A DNA stretch of 64,000 nucleotides, taken from Astropecten irregularis. Lineage: Eukaryota; Echinodermata; Asteroidea; Paxillosida; Astropectinidae. The stretch lies in contig OZ020244.1 in NCBI GenBank assembly GCA_963971285.1, forward strand, positions 18,228,001 to 18,292,000, given 5' to 3'. The translations under genes and the position numbers were made by a program. The notes beneath the pieces were generated by a model, which was given only the letters and a program-made list of their open reading frames with translations, was not told the DNA's origin and did no database searches. Shown piece by piece: positions 24,170 through 36,936 of this stretch. How positions within the stretch are numbered: the stretch's first letter is position 1; each line of letters opens with the position of its first letter.

Positions 24170-24402
24170 TTAAGGCGCCTTTCCATATGCGCGTTTTTTC
24201 ATCCGCTGCGTATACGTTGCGTGTACGTCGCGTTGCAAAAAAATCGATCATTATAAAAAAACAAGCGACCCTTTCGATATGTGCGTGTCCGTTGGAAAAA
24301 GTCGCGTGCGTCTTTTTAATGGGCAATTTTAACGCACACGCAACGTACACGCAACGTATACGCAGCGGATGAAAAAACGCGCATTATGGAAAGGTGCCTT
24401 TA
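24170..24402. mobile_element. foldback element AAGGCRCCTTTCCATA
   Basis: A near-perfect long inverted repeat. The left arm runs from AAGGCGCCTTTCCATATGCG through TCATCCGCTGCGTATACG. The right arm is its inverse, ending CGCGCATTATGGAAAGGTGCC. It abuts the preceding element and lies about 280 bp upstream of CYP4 gene C. No ORF. Confidence 0.75.
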
Positions 24403-24683
24403 GTGAGAGCTCCGTGCGTACGTGTGTGCGGATTACCTGTACGTACATACGTATGGTCAGTGCGGTTCGAGTATCCACACCAATACAGTCTTGAACCAAG
24501 ACTAACCGCGAATATGTACTGTACACTCGTACCTAAAGTACATGTACACTATACCTGACTTGTGTACACATCATATTGTGCGCGGCACCGTGGTGGTACG
24601 GTACGTGCACAACCCTGACCTGGGATGCGCCGCATATTGTGTACGTAAACAACTTTTAGTTTATAATAATAATATCAATAAGA

Positions 24684-27600
24684 ATGGTTGACGTGTGTTC
24701 GGTGTTGAGTCTGGGCTTGGTAGCGGTATTGACGTATCTTGGCTATGTTCTGCTGAGATTTATCAATTCTCGTCGGAGGATTCGAGCCATCTTGTTGTCC
24801 CAGTGGCCAGGACTACCGCCTCACTGGCTGACGGGTAACATGACTCAGGTGAGCTTCCAATTCCATAAAATAAAATTAGCCAAGTCCAACTGTCATGACT
24901 GTGTGCGTTCATGGAGGTATACATGGTATAGACCACAGCACAGGGCATGGCTTCAAAATGTGCTCAGAAAACAAGTTTCTTGGCGCACCTCTGGGAACTA
25001 AGTGGAAACACCACAGACTGATGGGTAAAACCTCAGGGATCATTAAAAACCAAAATCCACGATCCCAAATTAGCCAGTTAATTAAATAATTATTTGCATT
25101 TTAATTACCCCTTTGAAAAACAGCGCCCTCTATTGGCGGGAATTGGCCAATCGTGTACAAAGTGAATGGGATAATATTCCTTGTTGCTGAGAGAGATTCT
25201 TCAAAGGCATGACTCGGGAAAAGGAAACTATTAAGACCAAAATATGACTTTTGAAGCAATGTCAAATAATTTGAGATAAATTTTAGACCCGTTATGATTA
25301 AAAAAAACCTTGATGCTAAACCATCTGCAGCCTCAGGGTGGGGGTCTATTTCAATCTTCAAACTGTATTATTTTTTTTTATGGATTTCATGTTATGATAG
25401 GGTTACACAGACTTATGTAATAAACATAAAAAAGAAAGGTAAACATGACCACAGTTGTTCATTCGGGTAACAACAAGTTTCACCTTTGATGCACCTTTAG
25501 CTTTATTCCTACCACAAAAAAAACCAAAGAGAGAGAAAAAATGCCTTACTAAAATGACTTAATCATGTATTTCGCAGAAAAAAATCGAGAGCTTTCAGAA
25601 ACCACCGTGGCTTCATTCCGCGTCCGAGGAGCTCGTGGACACCGCCATCTATATCTTGTCACGAACAACGGTGCCTACGCTGTCTCTTACGGGCTTCGCT
25701 ATTGGTCCACTATCTATTGAATATGCATGATGTAATAAGGGTCTCGTTGATTGGCCGTTAAAAAGCAAGGATGTAATGGTTTTTTCTCCGTTTCTTAAAG
25801 CGAAATTTTGAACGTAAAATGGCTATTTTTGCTAAAACTGGAAAAAAACTCAACTGTGGATTTTATGTGCGAGTCTTGGGACATCCTCTGGAGTAGTTTA
25901 AGGTATAATTTACGTAGATCTGTGATATGCGTCACGAAACTGAAAAATAATCGGCCATGCCCCGTGGTCTAGTATACGCTGTTATGTCCCAACTGTGCCT
26001 CTGCTGTGTTCGGGGCATGCCAAACTGTGTCCGGGCCATGCCCAACTGTGGCGGACACAGTTGGGCATACCCAACTTAAGTTGGGCACACAAACGTACAC
26101 TTATACCTCTGCAGTGAATCAGTATAACCCCAAACATTACGTTTAGACCGTGGGCCAGAAATCATAGCTTGCAAGTTCGTTGTGACTTCAGAGTGGCAAC
26201 GTAATCTTTGCTGATAAGAATACATGAGAGTATATGAATGAATATTCCGGCTGTTGCCACGCTCAAAAGCTGCTCTTTGATGTGAAAAATAAAGGTTGAA
26301 AATCCCGAAAAAATAGCTGTTTCGTTTGTATTTTTCTGACAAGTCAACAGAGGGCGCTATTGCAACCTCGATCCTAGGATAGTTCAATCTCAATGAAGAA
26401 GACACGTTTTACCTGGGGACGACTGAAGTTCTTAGTCAACATGGCGGCGCCCATGAACACGACATGTGTTTATCACATTGTAAAGAATCGGGGGAAATTT
26501 CACAGTTTACAATAACAAATTGGCAGAAATATCTAGAATGTTGTGAAGAATGGAAAGAGCTAGATGGCAAGGAGAGAGATGTTGCTCTGGCTAACGTAGA
26601 AATCATGGAAAACGAGGCCGGAGTATAGCTGTCATCGTCAGTAAACATTGAATTCGCTAGGCCTGTCATTCACTGTTGTGGCTTGTGCTGTTAACTTTTT
26701 TAAGGTCAGTTTTTAATTTCAACGTTCGTTATCCTTATGATGCATTGGTGGGATTGTAGAAAGATTTTAATCCAGGCAATCCTGGGTTTTATGGGCCTAA
26801 ATTATGTGCATACAAAAACTGAGTTAATAAAATCTATTACTAGACCTAGGCTAAGTTGGGAATCTTCCTGCAGTAGGAAAACATGTTTGGGGTGTTAACT
26901 ACACTCTGACAACATGTTCTAGCAGGGTATAGTGACCAAACATGACACATGTGTTTACGTAAATGGTGCTTCCTGCCTAAAATAGAATTCTGGGGCCGAT
27001 TTCACTAACGCTTTGCGATCATCACTAAAGCCCAAATCCATCGCTACATGGGAAATTGCTAAGCAAAGTAATGTTTGATTTTCTGTTTAGTGATGGATTT
27101 GGGCTTTAGCGATGATTACAAAGCATGAGTGAAATCGGCCCTGATATTTATAAAAATTAGGTGTATAACAAAACTACAATTAACAAAGTACAGATTTATG
27201 TGTATTCGTAAACATCAGTGTACTTGTGAACACAACTGTGTGGTCATTTGTGTTCTTGACCAATTCTGGTGGGGGCATTAAAGAAAAATCTTTCCGGAGC
27301 CGGCGGGGCGGTATATTTGGTGTAACAGAGAATAACAGCTTTTGGACTCACCTAGAGAGGGTTTAAATAATTAAGAGGAGTCCCCAAATATATAACTCCT
27401 CCCCATCATCAATAAATTCATTCAGTTTTTGCATCTGTCATATTTTCCCTTCCCAGGTGATACAGTAGCCCTGTTTATGTCAGACATTTTTTAAAGTTTT
27501 GGGCCAGTAAAACTTGTGAATAGGTGTAACCTGGTTTTTTTTAGAGAATTGGTTCTAACATTACACTCATCGGAACACTGTTTTATCCTTGGATTGCTAT

Positions 27601-30600
27601 CCAAGCGGAATCATGGGACATACATTTTGTTTTCAATAGATTATAATTTCTGTAGATAAACAATTACCAGTAATGCACTTATCATATATCACTTTTAATT
27701 CTAGGTATGTTTAAAATTGAAAGGCAGACATTGTGTGGTTTATTTTTAGATTCTACAATGTGGCCAAAATCAAAGTGATTCAGAAGAGGATGGAGTCAGT
27801 GACGCTGGAGCCCTACAAATCACCAACATGAGGAGACGCATAAATGAGAGAGGACAAAGGACAAATCATACTGGTGTTGCTTGTTGAATGCATCATGCAG
27901 AAAGGACATCAGCTTCTGTGGCTCCCCTGAATGTGCTGCAGAGTGTGTCTTTGTGGGACATTGTAGTTCATGTAAAATTGTTGTTGTCTATCTAGTCAAT
28001 GTTGCATTGTCAGAACACAGTGACTCACAATGAGACCACGATACTTAATGTGTAGTGATGAAGATGACAGCGACAATGATTTGTAGACACATAAAATGTG
28101 GTCCATTTTTATACCCTGTAAGTTTACATAAATCTGTGAACATTTCTGTTTTGGTTTCCTACCAAAGTATGATAGTACCTTTAAGTGTAGATACAATTTT
28201 CATACACAGTGATTTATGACCACAACACATTAGTTGTGTGAAGACATTAAAAGATTAAAAGGTAACAGCAGTAACACACATGTACTACTTTATATTGTAC
28301 ACGCATGTTGTGTAATGGGCAAGTTACATGTGGTATTTTAGGCTCCTGTTTAAAGACCTCGAGTGAATAAATCTAATAAATCTGCAATGTCCTATTCATT
28401 TTAAGTCAATGAAGATGTGATTAACAGGTTTTTGTTGATACGCAGATATGCACATGTACATGTAGCCTACAGTGGCTGTAATGTTCAGGGGCCAATTTCA
28501 TAGAGCTGCTTAAGGACCAAATTTTGCTTAGCACCAAATATCTTGGTAACTAAAATCAGTATGCCAGCCAAAGCTCCCTGCGAATGTTATGCTCAGCAAA
28601 CAATGGCTGAAATATAAGTCAAAAGCACTAAATATCACATGAAAATTTGGTTGGTAATCCTGTTTGATCAAGGAAGACTTTTCATGCTTAAGCACAATTT
28701 GTGCTTAAGCAGCTCTATGAAATTGGCCCCAGGTGTCATATGTCTACTTGATGGAAATGAGACTACCCAGTTTATTACTCTGTGCCTGTCTTTTATTGAA
28801 TTTTGTTATTTTGTTATATTTTTTATTTTTTTACATATGCGTGCACTCTCTGCAATGCCAAACATCACGACTGTTTCGATGCCAACTGGGAGATTTTTCC
28901 CAAATAAACCACATGTGTTCCGATTCAATGAGAGGAATAAAGTTGCTATGGCAACACATTTGAAAGAGTTGATTGTGTCAAATTTCAGTATTTGTTTCCA
29001 GGTCAAGTCTAGTTTGAAATGTAAATGTAGGTTGTAATAACCTGTTTAGAGAAATAGCATGGCTGGAAGTAAAGAAACACACAGTAGAAAAGCAGCATTC
29101 TTAAATTAGGGGTTGCCCCGCCCCCTTCTCCTAGCATTACCATCCGATTTTCCATGTTACTGGGATAATATATCTCAGAAACACCAAATTCAAATTGAAT
29201 AGGCTAACGTGGAAAAACAGAAATCAACTATACTGTATCTTGGATTGGAAACACAGAATTCCATGTTCTCAGAAGAATTCAACGATACTTTATCGTAAAA
29301 ACAAAGAATTCCATATGTACGAAATGCGGAATTCAAAGGCTATCGTTGAATTTTGTGTTTCCAAGACTAGAACGCTAACCATGACATGGAATTCTGTGTT
29401 TCCTATAAATTAGCCTATCTTTGAATTCCGTGTGTCCGAGATCAATTATCACAGATTTCTGTGTTACTGGTAATGTTTTCCATGTTTTCCGAGATTTATC
29501 TCAGTAACATGAAAACTTGGATGGCAATTCAAGCTTCCGTAGGTATGATTTTTTGTGGAATCATTTAACGCTAAGATGATTAAATGTCAATTTCTGCCTC
29601 CCCTGGTTGTAACTGTGATGGACCACCTCATGTACATCAGACAAGCATTCCTACGGAAGCCGGTTAGAGCCAGGTGAAAGTATGTCTTTGACATTGGGTG
29701 TGATAGCTCACCTTTTTTCACCTGGTACCAATGGGCTTACGTACCTGATAGGATAGGAGTGTCAATGCATTCATTTTAACTGGACTTTGGAACATTGTTG
29801 ATGTCGGCACATTGATTTTCACGTTGAAAATGTCCCTTAATTTCGCTGAAATTGGTAGATGTTCCCATGCTGCGTCTTCTACTGCATGGTTTGATTCCCT
29901 GATGCTCTTATAAGAAATGTACGTTAGAACCTAGATGGTTTACAAAACGGAGGCTTGGGCTCAGGCTCAGGCTCCATTTCGTGAATCCATTCTAAAATAA
30001 CGGGTATCAAAATAGAGGCTTTGGCTGCAGTTCAGAAGTAGCCGAGCCTTCGTTTCGTAAAACCTAGAGAGAATTGACAGAGAATAGTGTAGTTGGAGAT
30101 TCTTGGTCTGGGAACCAGACTACTACTATACTCCGCTCGGCTTACGAGTATACGGTAGACATTTTGGCACACTGCTTCTATTAACGAAATTGTTTTTCCC
30201 TTTATTTCTATTTGTTTCTTTTAGTGGGATACATTAAAAACTAGTCATTTTTTTATGTCTGTTGAAAACAGAACATTATGGTATACTTCATAAATAGTTT
30301 GACTTCATGTGTTTTATATACTTATGAAGAGTGCACCTTTAGGCCCTAATTGTATTAGTCACAATTGACTTAATCATGTAGGCTTACCGGTATGGCTGAC
30401 CACTTTTGAGTGAGGGGCTACTTCCTGTTTGACCGGAAGTACATGTAGAGGTCACAGTGGGCCACAAAATACAAGCTTTTGCCACTTTTGAATAAGGAGC
30501 TACTTATTGTTTGACCGGAAGTAGAGGTCAGAGAGGTCAAGCAATGAGTCGCAAAGAAAGACCTCCCCTAAGATTGCCATTTTGCGAAAGAATCATGTTC

Positions 30601-33600
30601 CTTATATCTCTTACCACTTTTAAATGAGCTACTTTCTGTTTGATATGAATTAAAGGTCACAGAGGTCAATCAATGTGTCATAAAGAAAGACTCCCTAACC
30701 ATGACCAATACAATTTATTATCTCACACGGTTGTTTTAATGTTTTGGTTGATTCAAAGTTTTTGATTATCGTTTGTAATTGGAGACAATCATGATGACAT
30801 CATTGTGTTTTTAGCGATTCCCAACTTAGATACATACTATAAGTTTGAAACCAATCGGACCTCGGGTTTGTTCATAATTGATCGGCGTGGCGTTGTAACA
30901 TGATACCCGATGAAGTCATGATGACGTAAATCTTCGGCATACATTCAACTTCGTTTTAGGGCCAAGTTTGGTAGAGATGGGCAGTAACAATGTTGAGTGT
31001 ACTTTTGCAAACGGTCTAGATGTGATTTTGAAGGAGAAGATGAGGAAGAATTAGAAAAAGAAATCAGAACGAAAACAATACATGTACCTTTAGGCTGTTA
31101 CACACGGAAAAGTCCCAAACTCCTGGTGGGGATGGGGCACATTTCGCAAGTCTGATGCGGACGCAAAACAATGTTTGTGGCCTTGCCTTGAAGTGGTTTA
31201 TGGTAATCTTGATTGAACTAGACGATCATCAAGTGGCGTAACTATAGGGGGCGGCAACGGGGGCACTTGCACCGGTTGCCACTTTTAGAGAGCGCAGAAC
31301 AATCGCAAAGGAATAAAGAGACCTGCATGTACTGTTAACTTTCGCGATGAAGTTTGAACAAAAAAAGAAAGATTACAATGCCAACTTGTCTGATTATTTT
31401 GTCTTCATTGGCATATGGGCGCAATTTGCGCTTGCCCCGGGCTCCGTTTATAGATACGCCACTGAGACGATTATGAGATGTTTCGATCGTTCTCAGATAA
31501 ACACTTGGTTTTCACCCTTATAATTATGATTCCCTTTAAAGCACCCGATGAGTGACCCCAAGGTCCGGGCTGCTAACCCCCAGGCAAGATTGGACTTCTA
31601 TCGTGATATGACCGCCAAGTATCCCAACGGCTTCCGCTGGTTCCATGGCCCTCTTGGCCTGACGGTGATTGGCAATAATCCTGACATCATGAGAGCAGTC
31701 ATGAAGGGTAGAGGTAAACGTCCATCATTAGAATCTTTTATTGAATATTAATAATAACATTGTCAGTATTTCAAACCATGCATGGCATTGAGAGGTTTTT
31801 CTGTATAAATGTGACCATCGATGTTCAAACCCTCAGATCCGAAATCCATGATGCCTCTCACGCCTAGCTACCGTTTCGTTTTGTCGTGGCTTGGTAGAGG
31901 ACTACTCCTTGCAAGTGGAGATAGGTGGTTCCGGAACCGGCGTTTGATCACCCATGCATTTCACTTTGACGTTCTCAAGACGTACATGAAACTGTATAAC
32001 GAAGCAACGGACGTCTTACTGGTGACTATTATGAGCACATACCTTTAAACATTAAGGGATGGTAGGTCTATTTATTCATATTAAAACATAGGACATATAT
32101 TCCTTTTTTACTTTCACTGTGATAATCGCCCTTTTCAATAATTATGAACAATGCACTGACAATTAGGCGATGCTGAAACCCCATGCAATACACACAAGAC
32201 AGTGTAGGCCTACTGATACATTAACTCTCTATGCGCTTTGTTTTGACAAAAGCCTACATAATCTTGTACTCAGCCCGCTCATTTTAAGGGAAGACAAACC
32301 CTGGAGTTTTAGTTTACTGTATAGTGTTCAGAACATGTATCGGTGACACTATTATGTAATGCATCTTATGAATAACTAATAATGAAGTTTGTCCATGTTT
32401 TGAGACCATCGTGGTCTGCTTCCACCTCCCACTGGAGGTCGCCATGTTTTAGAGCAACCCGCCCTAGTGCAGAGGACTCGCGTAGAGCGGGGTGTATATA
32501 CGTACGCGACGCGTAGACGGTAAACAGAATTCACGCGACACACGCTCGATCTGCAAAAACTGCTCGCAATCAAGATGTAAATAGCCCACTGTTGAAAAAA
32601 GGATAATTTATAATAATAATAATAATAATAAAGCACTTATAAAAGGCGCACGGGATCTGAAAAAAAAAACATTCAAAGGCTCCGGTGTAAGGTGGAAAAT
32701 GAAAAACTCAATTGTGTGTTCACGATGAAAAAAGCCATCTTAAACTTTCCTCAGTGTATACACTGAAAAGACATGCAGAATACCATGATGCCCGTATAGC
32801 GTTCGTATATACACCCGGCCGGTTAGTATAGGACCACTTGTCCAGCTGACGAGCGGCGAGCTCGCACAAAATTGGTAATAGCGACCTCCATGGAAAGACC
32901 GATCAGACGACATGTAGGGACTCTCACAAACATTAATTTTATTAAGCTTTATAGGTGATCAAAAGTGTTGAAATTTGGTAGAAATCATTTTGTATGTTGT
33001 TTTTGATGTAGCTGAAAGTCATGGGTTTGTCTTCTCTTTAAATGCACCGATTTCTACCCTCAATTACAAATACACAAGTTGCACCTAAAACCCTTTAAAG
33101 CTGGACTCCAACGATTTCGAAAAATAAGATGTTCGCATAAAATTGTGTTCACCTAGCTCCAATTAAGGTGAACACATCATCAGTTTGGGTTAATAGTCCT
33201 CAGAATTTACAATTATCATCAAATGTTACTTCCAATATTACCAAATAATAAACAAAGACCAGCCCCATTGTATATTATGAGAAAGTTCTTATATGCCCTA
33301 TAAACGAGGATTTGTATTTGTTTCATTTTTTAACAATCGTTATTATCCATCTTTAATGTTTGGTCAATCCATGGCTTTTAAATCTGACTTGCAGATCAAG
33401 ATGGCCGCATGCGCTGCCAATGGCGACAGTTTCCAGGTAACAAAGAATGTCAGTCTGTGTACGCTGGATATCCTGTTGAAATGTGCCTTCTCGTATGAGA
33501 CCAACTGCCAGATCACAGGGTAATGAAAATATTGAAACTGCATAATAATGATGAATAATATCTTGTATAGAGCGATGGATGAGTCTAGTACTATTGGTAT

Positions 33601-36282
33601 TAGACGATTATATCCATTCATTTTGTGATGCCTTTTGAACCTGCTATTGATCCTGATAATACTGAATTTAATCTGCTTTTATCTTCTTAGAGAGAGCCAT
33701 CCGTATGTGGTCGCCGTGAAGGAACTGTCAGAGGGCTACATCCATAGAGCTTTGTAAGTACATTAAATGATATAAAGGGTGCGCAAAAAGAAGCTTCCGT
33801 TGATTTTGACTCATTAACCCTTTACATTAATCGGTTTGGGATGATATGAGTAGTATGAGTGTTTAGAGCACATCTTAAGCTGCAGTTTGATACCCTACTT
33901 GATGTCAAGGACTCGACACTGTTCAATACACTCACCATTGTTTTTCAAAACCATAAGTTACACTTTTCGGTATACCGTGTGTAGCTGTATGTGCATAACC
34001 CATTGTAGACCCAAACAATATCGCCCTATGCAATGTAATGTAATGTCTGGCAAGTTCAACCTGTATACCTACTGAAACGTCTGGTTTTGTACCTTTTGAC
34101 AAACAATGTTGTGTAAATTGAACCGTGTTGAGTCCTTGGCATCAAGTAGGATATCAAACTGCAGCTTATGATGTGCTCTAAACACTCGATCACCCCAAAC
34201 CGATCAGATTTAAAGGGGCCAGGCGTCAAAATCAAGTTTCTTTTCGTGCACCATTTATATATCAATGGTTGTATATCGACAGATGACGGGGCCAGATTAT
34301 TGTTCAAGCCTACATTCTGTCAACAGTCTGTAAAGTGATGTCCTCCATTGATGTCCTGAATGTAGTGCGAAAATGGTACTGACTCAGACAATTATAAGAA
34401 AATAGCCGTGTACCCGTTTAGCCATAATTATATATACACCCACCTTCAGATTTATCCCCCTATCACCTTCATCCTTTCTTCTCTCTTTGTTTTCCACCAG
34501 CACCCCTCTGCTGTACCCGGATTTCATATTCAATAGATCCAGTGTTGGAAAAAAGTTTCAGAAAAATGTGGATTTCGTTCATAGTTTCTCGGGCGGTATG
34601 ATCAAGAAACGACGCCTGGAAATGGTAAGGCCTAGTCGTAAGTTCGTAGTAATGCCAGTGCAGCTCTTAAGGCATATTGTTATGACATTACGAGGACATA
34701 GGCCTATCTTGGGGTCAAGACATTTTTTTTCTAAAAGCCAGCAACTCAAAGTCTTTTGGGCAACTTGTGACAAATGTTGCTGCTGTTGTCCTTGTACAAA
34801 AAAATCCCATCAGCCATGCCAAAATAATTGTTTCAGATGTCACCAAGGACAGATTCGAAACCTGAATGCCTGGACTTTCTGGGCATCTTGCTGGCTGCCA
34901 GGGATGAGGACGGCAAGGGGATGAGCGACCTGGAGATACGCAGCGAGGTAGACACGTTCCTCTTCGGGGGACACGACACGACGGCCAGCAGCTTGACGTG
35001 GATGCTGTACGTCATGGCGGTGTATCCTGAACATCAGAAGAGGGTACAGGAGGAGATTGATGAACTGCTGGAAGGAAGAGACTCGGATGAAATCTTGTGG
35101 TAGGCTAGTAATACAGAACAGACAGAGATGGGATGTGGCATTTGATCAGGATGTAACTCGGACAGGGAGGGCTAGGGTGCTCAGGCTTCGGCAGGGTTTT
35201 TAGAATCACGCATGCTAGGGTGGAATAGAATGGGGGAAGTGATGGAAAGTAATGTCCTCTTTGCCGTGCATTACAGGGAGGATCTGGGCAAGATGAAATA
35301 CCTCTACCTGTGTCTCAAAGAGGCAATGAGACTGTATTCACCTGTACCCATGATCGGTCGGGTAATAGTCGAGAATGACGTCCTCGTCAAAGACAGGCTG
35401 ATTCCCAAAGGAGCAACAGTCGATCTGAACATCTATGCCCTACATCGCAATCCAGAAGTGTGGCCTAACCCTTTGGTAAGTGTTATGTTGGCTCACCTAT
35501 TAAAGAACAGCAACTTGTAGTTTCTTGTATCACTAGTACACTCGGTTAACGCAATTTGCTGATCCTGAAATGAATGGATGCTTCGCCAAGGTGCTTGATG
35601 TTTTGTCAGAGTGCTGTAAGCAACAATCAAGATTATTTATTCATAGACCTATACTGATATGCATCCTTTTTTGTTTTTCCTTCATTTCCCATCACAGGAG
35701 TACAATCCAGACCGTTTTTTACCTGAAAATACGAAGGACATGGATCCATATGCATACGTGCCGTTTTCTGCTGGCCCCAGGTATAAGCGCATTTAAAAAA
35801 ACAAACTTGATCGTCTATTTTCAAATTTTGCCTGAATTTGATAATTTTTTTAAAAATTTTAAAAAAGGAATTTAACAGTTAAAAATTGTTACAGAAAGGA
35901 TCTAGTCACACACAAGAACAAATCAATTTTGCCTTTGATAGTTGGTAGGATGAAACACAAGGCCATAACACTTAAATCATTATTGGTTGGTAAGCAGTCG
36001 GTGTGGTATACATGATTAAGTCAGTCCTGTTATTTCTTAACTTAAGAAGCTTTTGCCATAACATTCGTACCTTTCTTTCACTGTCGTAACATTGTGCTTT
36101 TATTTAATCTCAGGAACTGCATCGGACAGAACTTTGCTTTGAACGAGGAGAAGGTGATACTGGCTCGGGTGTTGAGGAGATTCCACATTGAGCTGGATCC
36201 CAACCACAAAGTCATCCCCTGCCACCAGATAGTCTTAAGAGCTGCTAACGACATCAAGATCAAACTCAGAGAAAGATTCTAG
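24684..36282 (+). CDS. CYP4-like: cytochrome P450 family 4 (gene C), complete, 515 aa, lacks I-helix Glu
   Basis: Ten exons with the same lengths and phases as genes A and B: 24684-24848, 31542-31713, 31837-32021, 33395-33519, 33691-33753, 34501-34624, 34837-35099, 35277-35475, 35698-35780, 36114-36282. The open frame is 1548 nt ending in TAG. The N-terminus [15 protein letters not shown] is shared with gene D. ExxR (381-384), PDRF and FSAGPRNCIG with Cys462 are intact. The I helix reads [10 protein letters not shown]: codon 34966-34968 is GGG, so residue 322 is Gly where A, B and D have Glu. Some mammalian CYP4F members with this Gly lack covalent heme attachment. Intron 1 is 6693 bp (234 bp in A) and holds TIR elements and two exon-like ORFs, so the link to exon 1 is an inference, though phase and product fit. 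Intron 5 contains a 0.49-kb foldback. Confidence 0.9.
26464..26622 (+). pseudogene. exon-like ORF in CYP4-C intron 1, possible start of a small broken gene
   Basis: An open frame from ATG 26464 reads through a cysteine- and tryptophan-spaced segment ([19 protein letters not shown]) to NEAG, then TAG at 26626. A good-context ATG GCG GCG at 26441 lies in a different frame and stops at 26513-26515. The two frames would join smoothly if a 1-2 base shift near 26480 were allowed, which suggests a frameshifted relic. The pattern of Phe, Trp, Cys-Cys, Trp and Leu-Asp-Gly-Lys recalls uncharacterised transposon-associated or lineage-expanded invertebrate proteins. That resemblance is from memory and weak. 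Confidence 0.25.
26992..27142. mobile_element. foldback MITE GGGGCCGATTTCACT
   Basis: The ends are GGGGCCGATTTCACTAACGC and the inverse GAGTGAAATCGGCCC. The arms continue through AAAGCCCAAATCCATCGCT and its inverse AGTGATGGATTTGGGCTTT. It is 151 bp with no coding capacity and lies in intron 1 of CYP4 gene C. Confidence 0.7.
27750..27887 (+). pseudogene. exon-like ORF after TTTTTAG, possible 3' partner of 26464-26622
   Basis: It follows a pyrimidine-rich TTTATTTTTAG acceptor and runs 45 codons to TGA. It encodes an acidic segment [13 protein letters not shown] and a basic segment [11 protein letters not shown]. The phase is compatible with a donor at GGA/GTATAG (26623). Two of three frames are open here, so coding status is uncertain. 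It lies inside CYP4-C intron 1 on the same strand. Confidence 0.22.
28487..28730. mobile_element. foldback MITE, GGGGCCAATTTCATAGAGC family (copy 2)
   Basis: The ends are GGGGCCAATTTCATAGAGCT and the inverse AGCTCTATGAAATTGGCCCC, each followed by GCTTAAG/GCTTAAGC. The interior blocks match 1635-1868. A TTAA-family right-end fragment lies just before it (about 28110-28175). Confidence 0.75.
28731..31228. other. intron 1 of CYP4 gene C, no exon recognised
   Basis: AT-rich sequence without supported exons. About 29190-29500 holds an imperfect foldback with GAATTCCATG / CATGGAATTC words. About 30396-30705 holds three diverged direct units (ACCACTTTTGAGTGAGGGGC, TTTGACCGGAAGT, AGAGGTCA). About 30108-30130 holds a TCTGGGAACCAGACTA fragment of the 9-bp-target MITE family. 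Confidence 0.5.
31229..31465. mobile_element. TIR element TCAAGTGGCGTA with 8-bp target duplication
   Basis: The ends are TCAAGTGGCGTAACTATAGG and the inverse TATAGATACGCCACTGA. The flanks GACGATCA (31221-31228) and GACGATTA (31466-31473) fit an 8-bp duplication with one later change, as expected for hAT-like transposition. It lies 76 bp upstream of exon 2 of CYP4 gene C. No ORF. Confidence 0.65.
33771..34258. mobile_element. foldback element TATAAAxGGTGC in CYP4-C intron 5
   Basis: The left arm (GGGTGCGCAAAAAGAAGCTT, then TTTAGAGCACATCTTAAGCT) is inverted in the right arm (AGCTTATGATGTGCTCTAAA, then TTTCTTTTCGTGCACC). The arms are about 190 bp around a short loop. It is absent from the matching introns of A, B and D. 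Confidence 0.75.
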
Positions 36283-36936
36283 AACGTCATATACTGTCAT
36301 CTGTTAGTTCAAACGCATCCTTGATCTGCTTTACGCTTCTTCTTCTTCTTCTTTGGAGGTGATATAAATAATTTAATTGATATTGCATTCGAGCATGCAA
36401 GGACGCACTGGCATTTTCAATAGACTGTTGCTGCAGCAGTTATTTACCCACAAGTTAAAACATGTTAAAATGCTAGGAGTTAATATGAGGGCCCGTCTTT
36501 CGACCCTGCTAGGATCGCATTTTATTTATTTCATGTCATTATTTTGGTTAATGGGCAGTTTGCAGCGGTTTACTACTTGTATTTATTTTTAATATCAACA
36601 AACAAAAGCGATCCAAGTGACATAATGTATCACAACTTCTTTAGGTTTACCAATCTTGGATGTGACTGACGGTACGTGCGCTTAATGCAACGTCATTGAC
36701 TTTTGTGATGCATGCATGCGCTAGATTATGTTTTATTTTTGTAAATTTTGCACTTTGTTTCATGCGTAATATTTCTTACAGGGTTTTGATAAATGCTATA
36801 TTATACGTGTGACGTAAGAGGCAAAATGGCATTAAGCCATGTAAATGTATATTTAAGAAACTATTTGGAATGCAATTAAGAAGTTCATGTCATGGTTTAA
36901 AACTGTTATGAACGTTAAAAGAAATATTATGGTTAA

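Noticed and set aside
32376-32636. 86-codon minus-strand ORF in gene C intron 3
   Set aside because: It begins in an AAT microsatellite and has no recognisable content.
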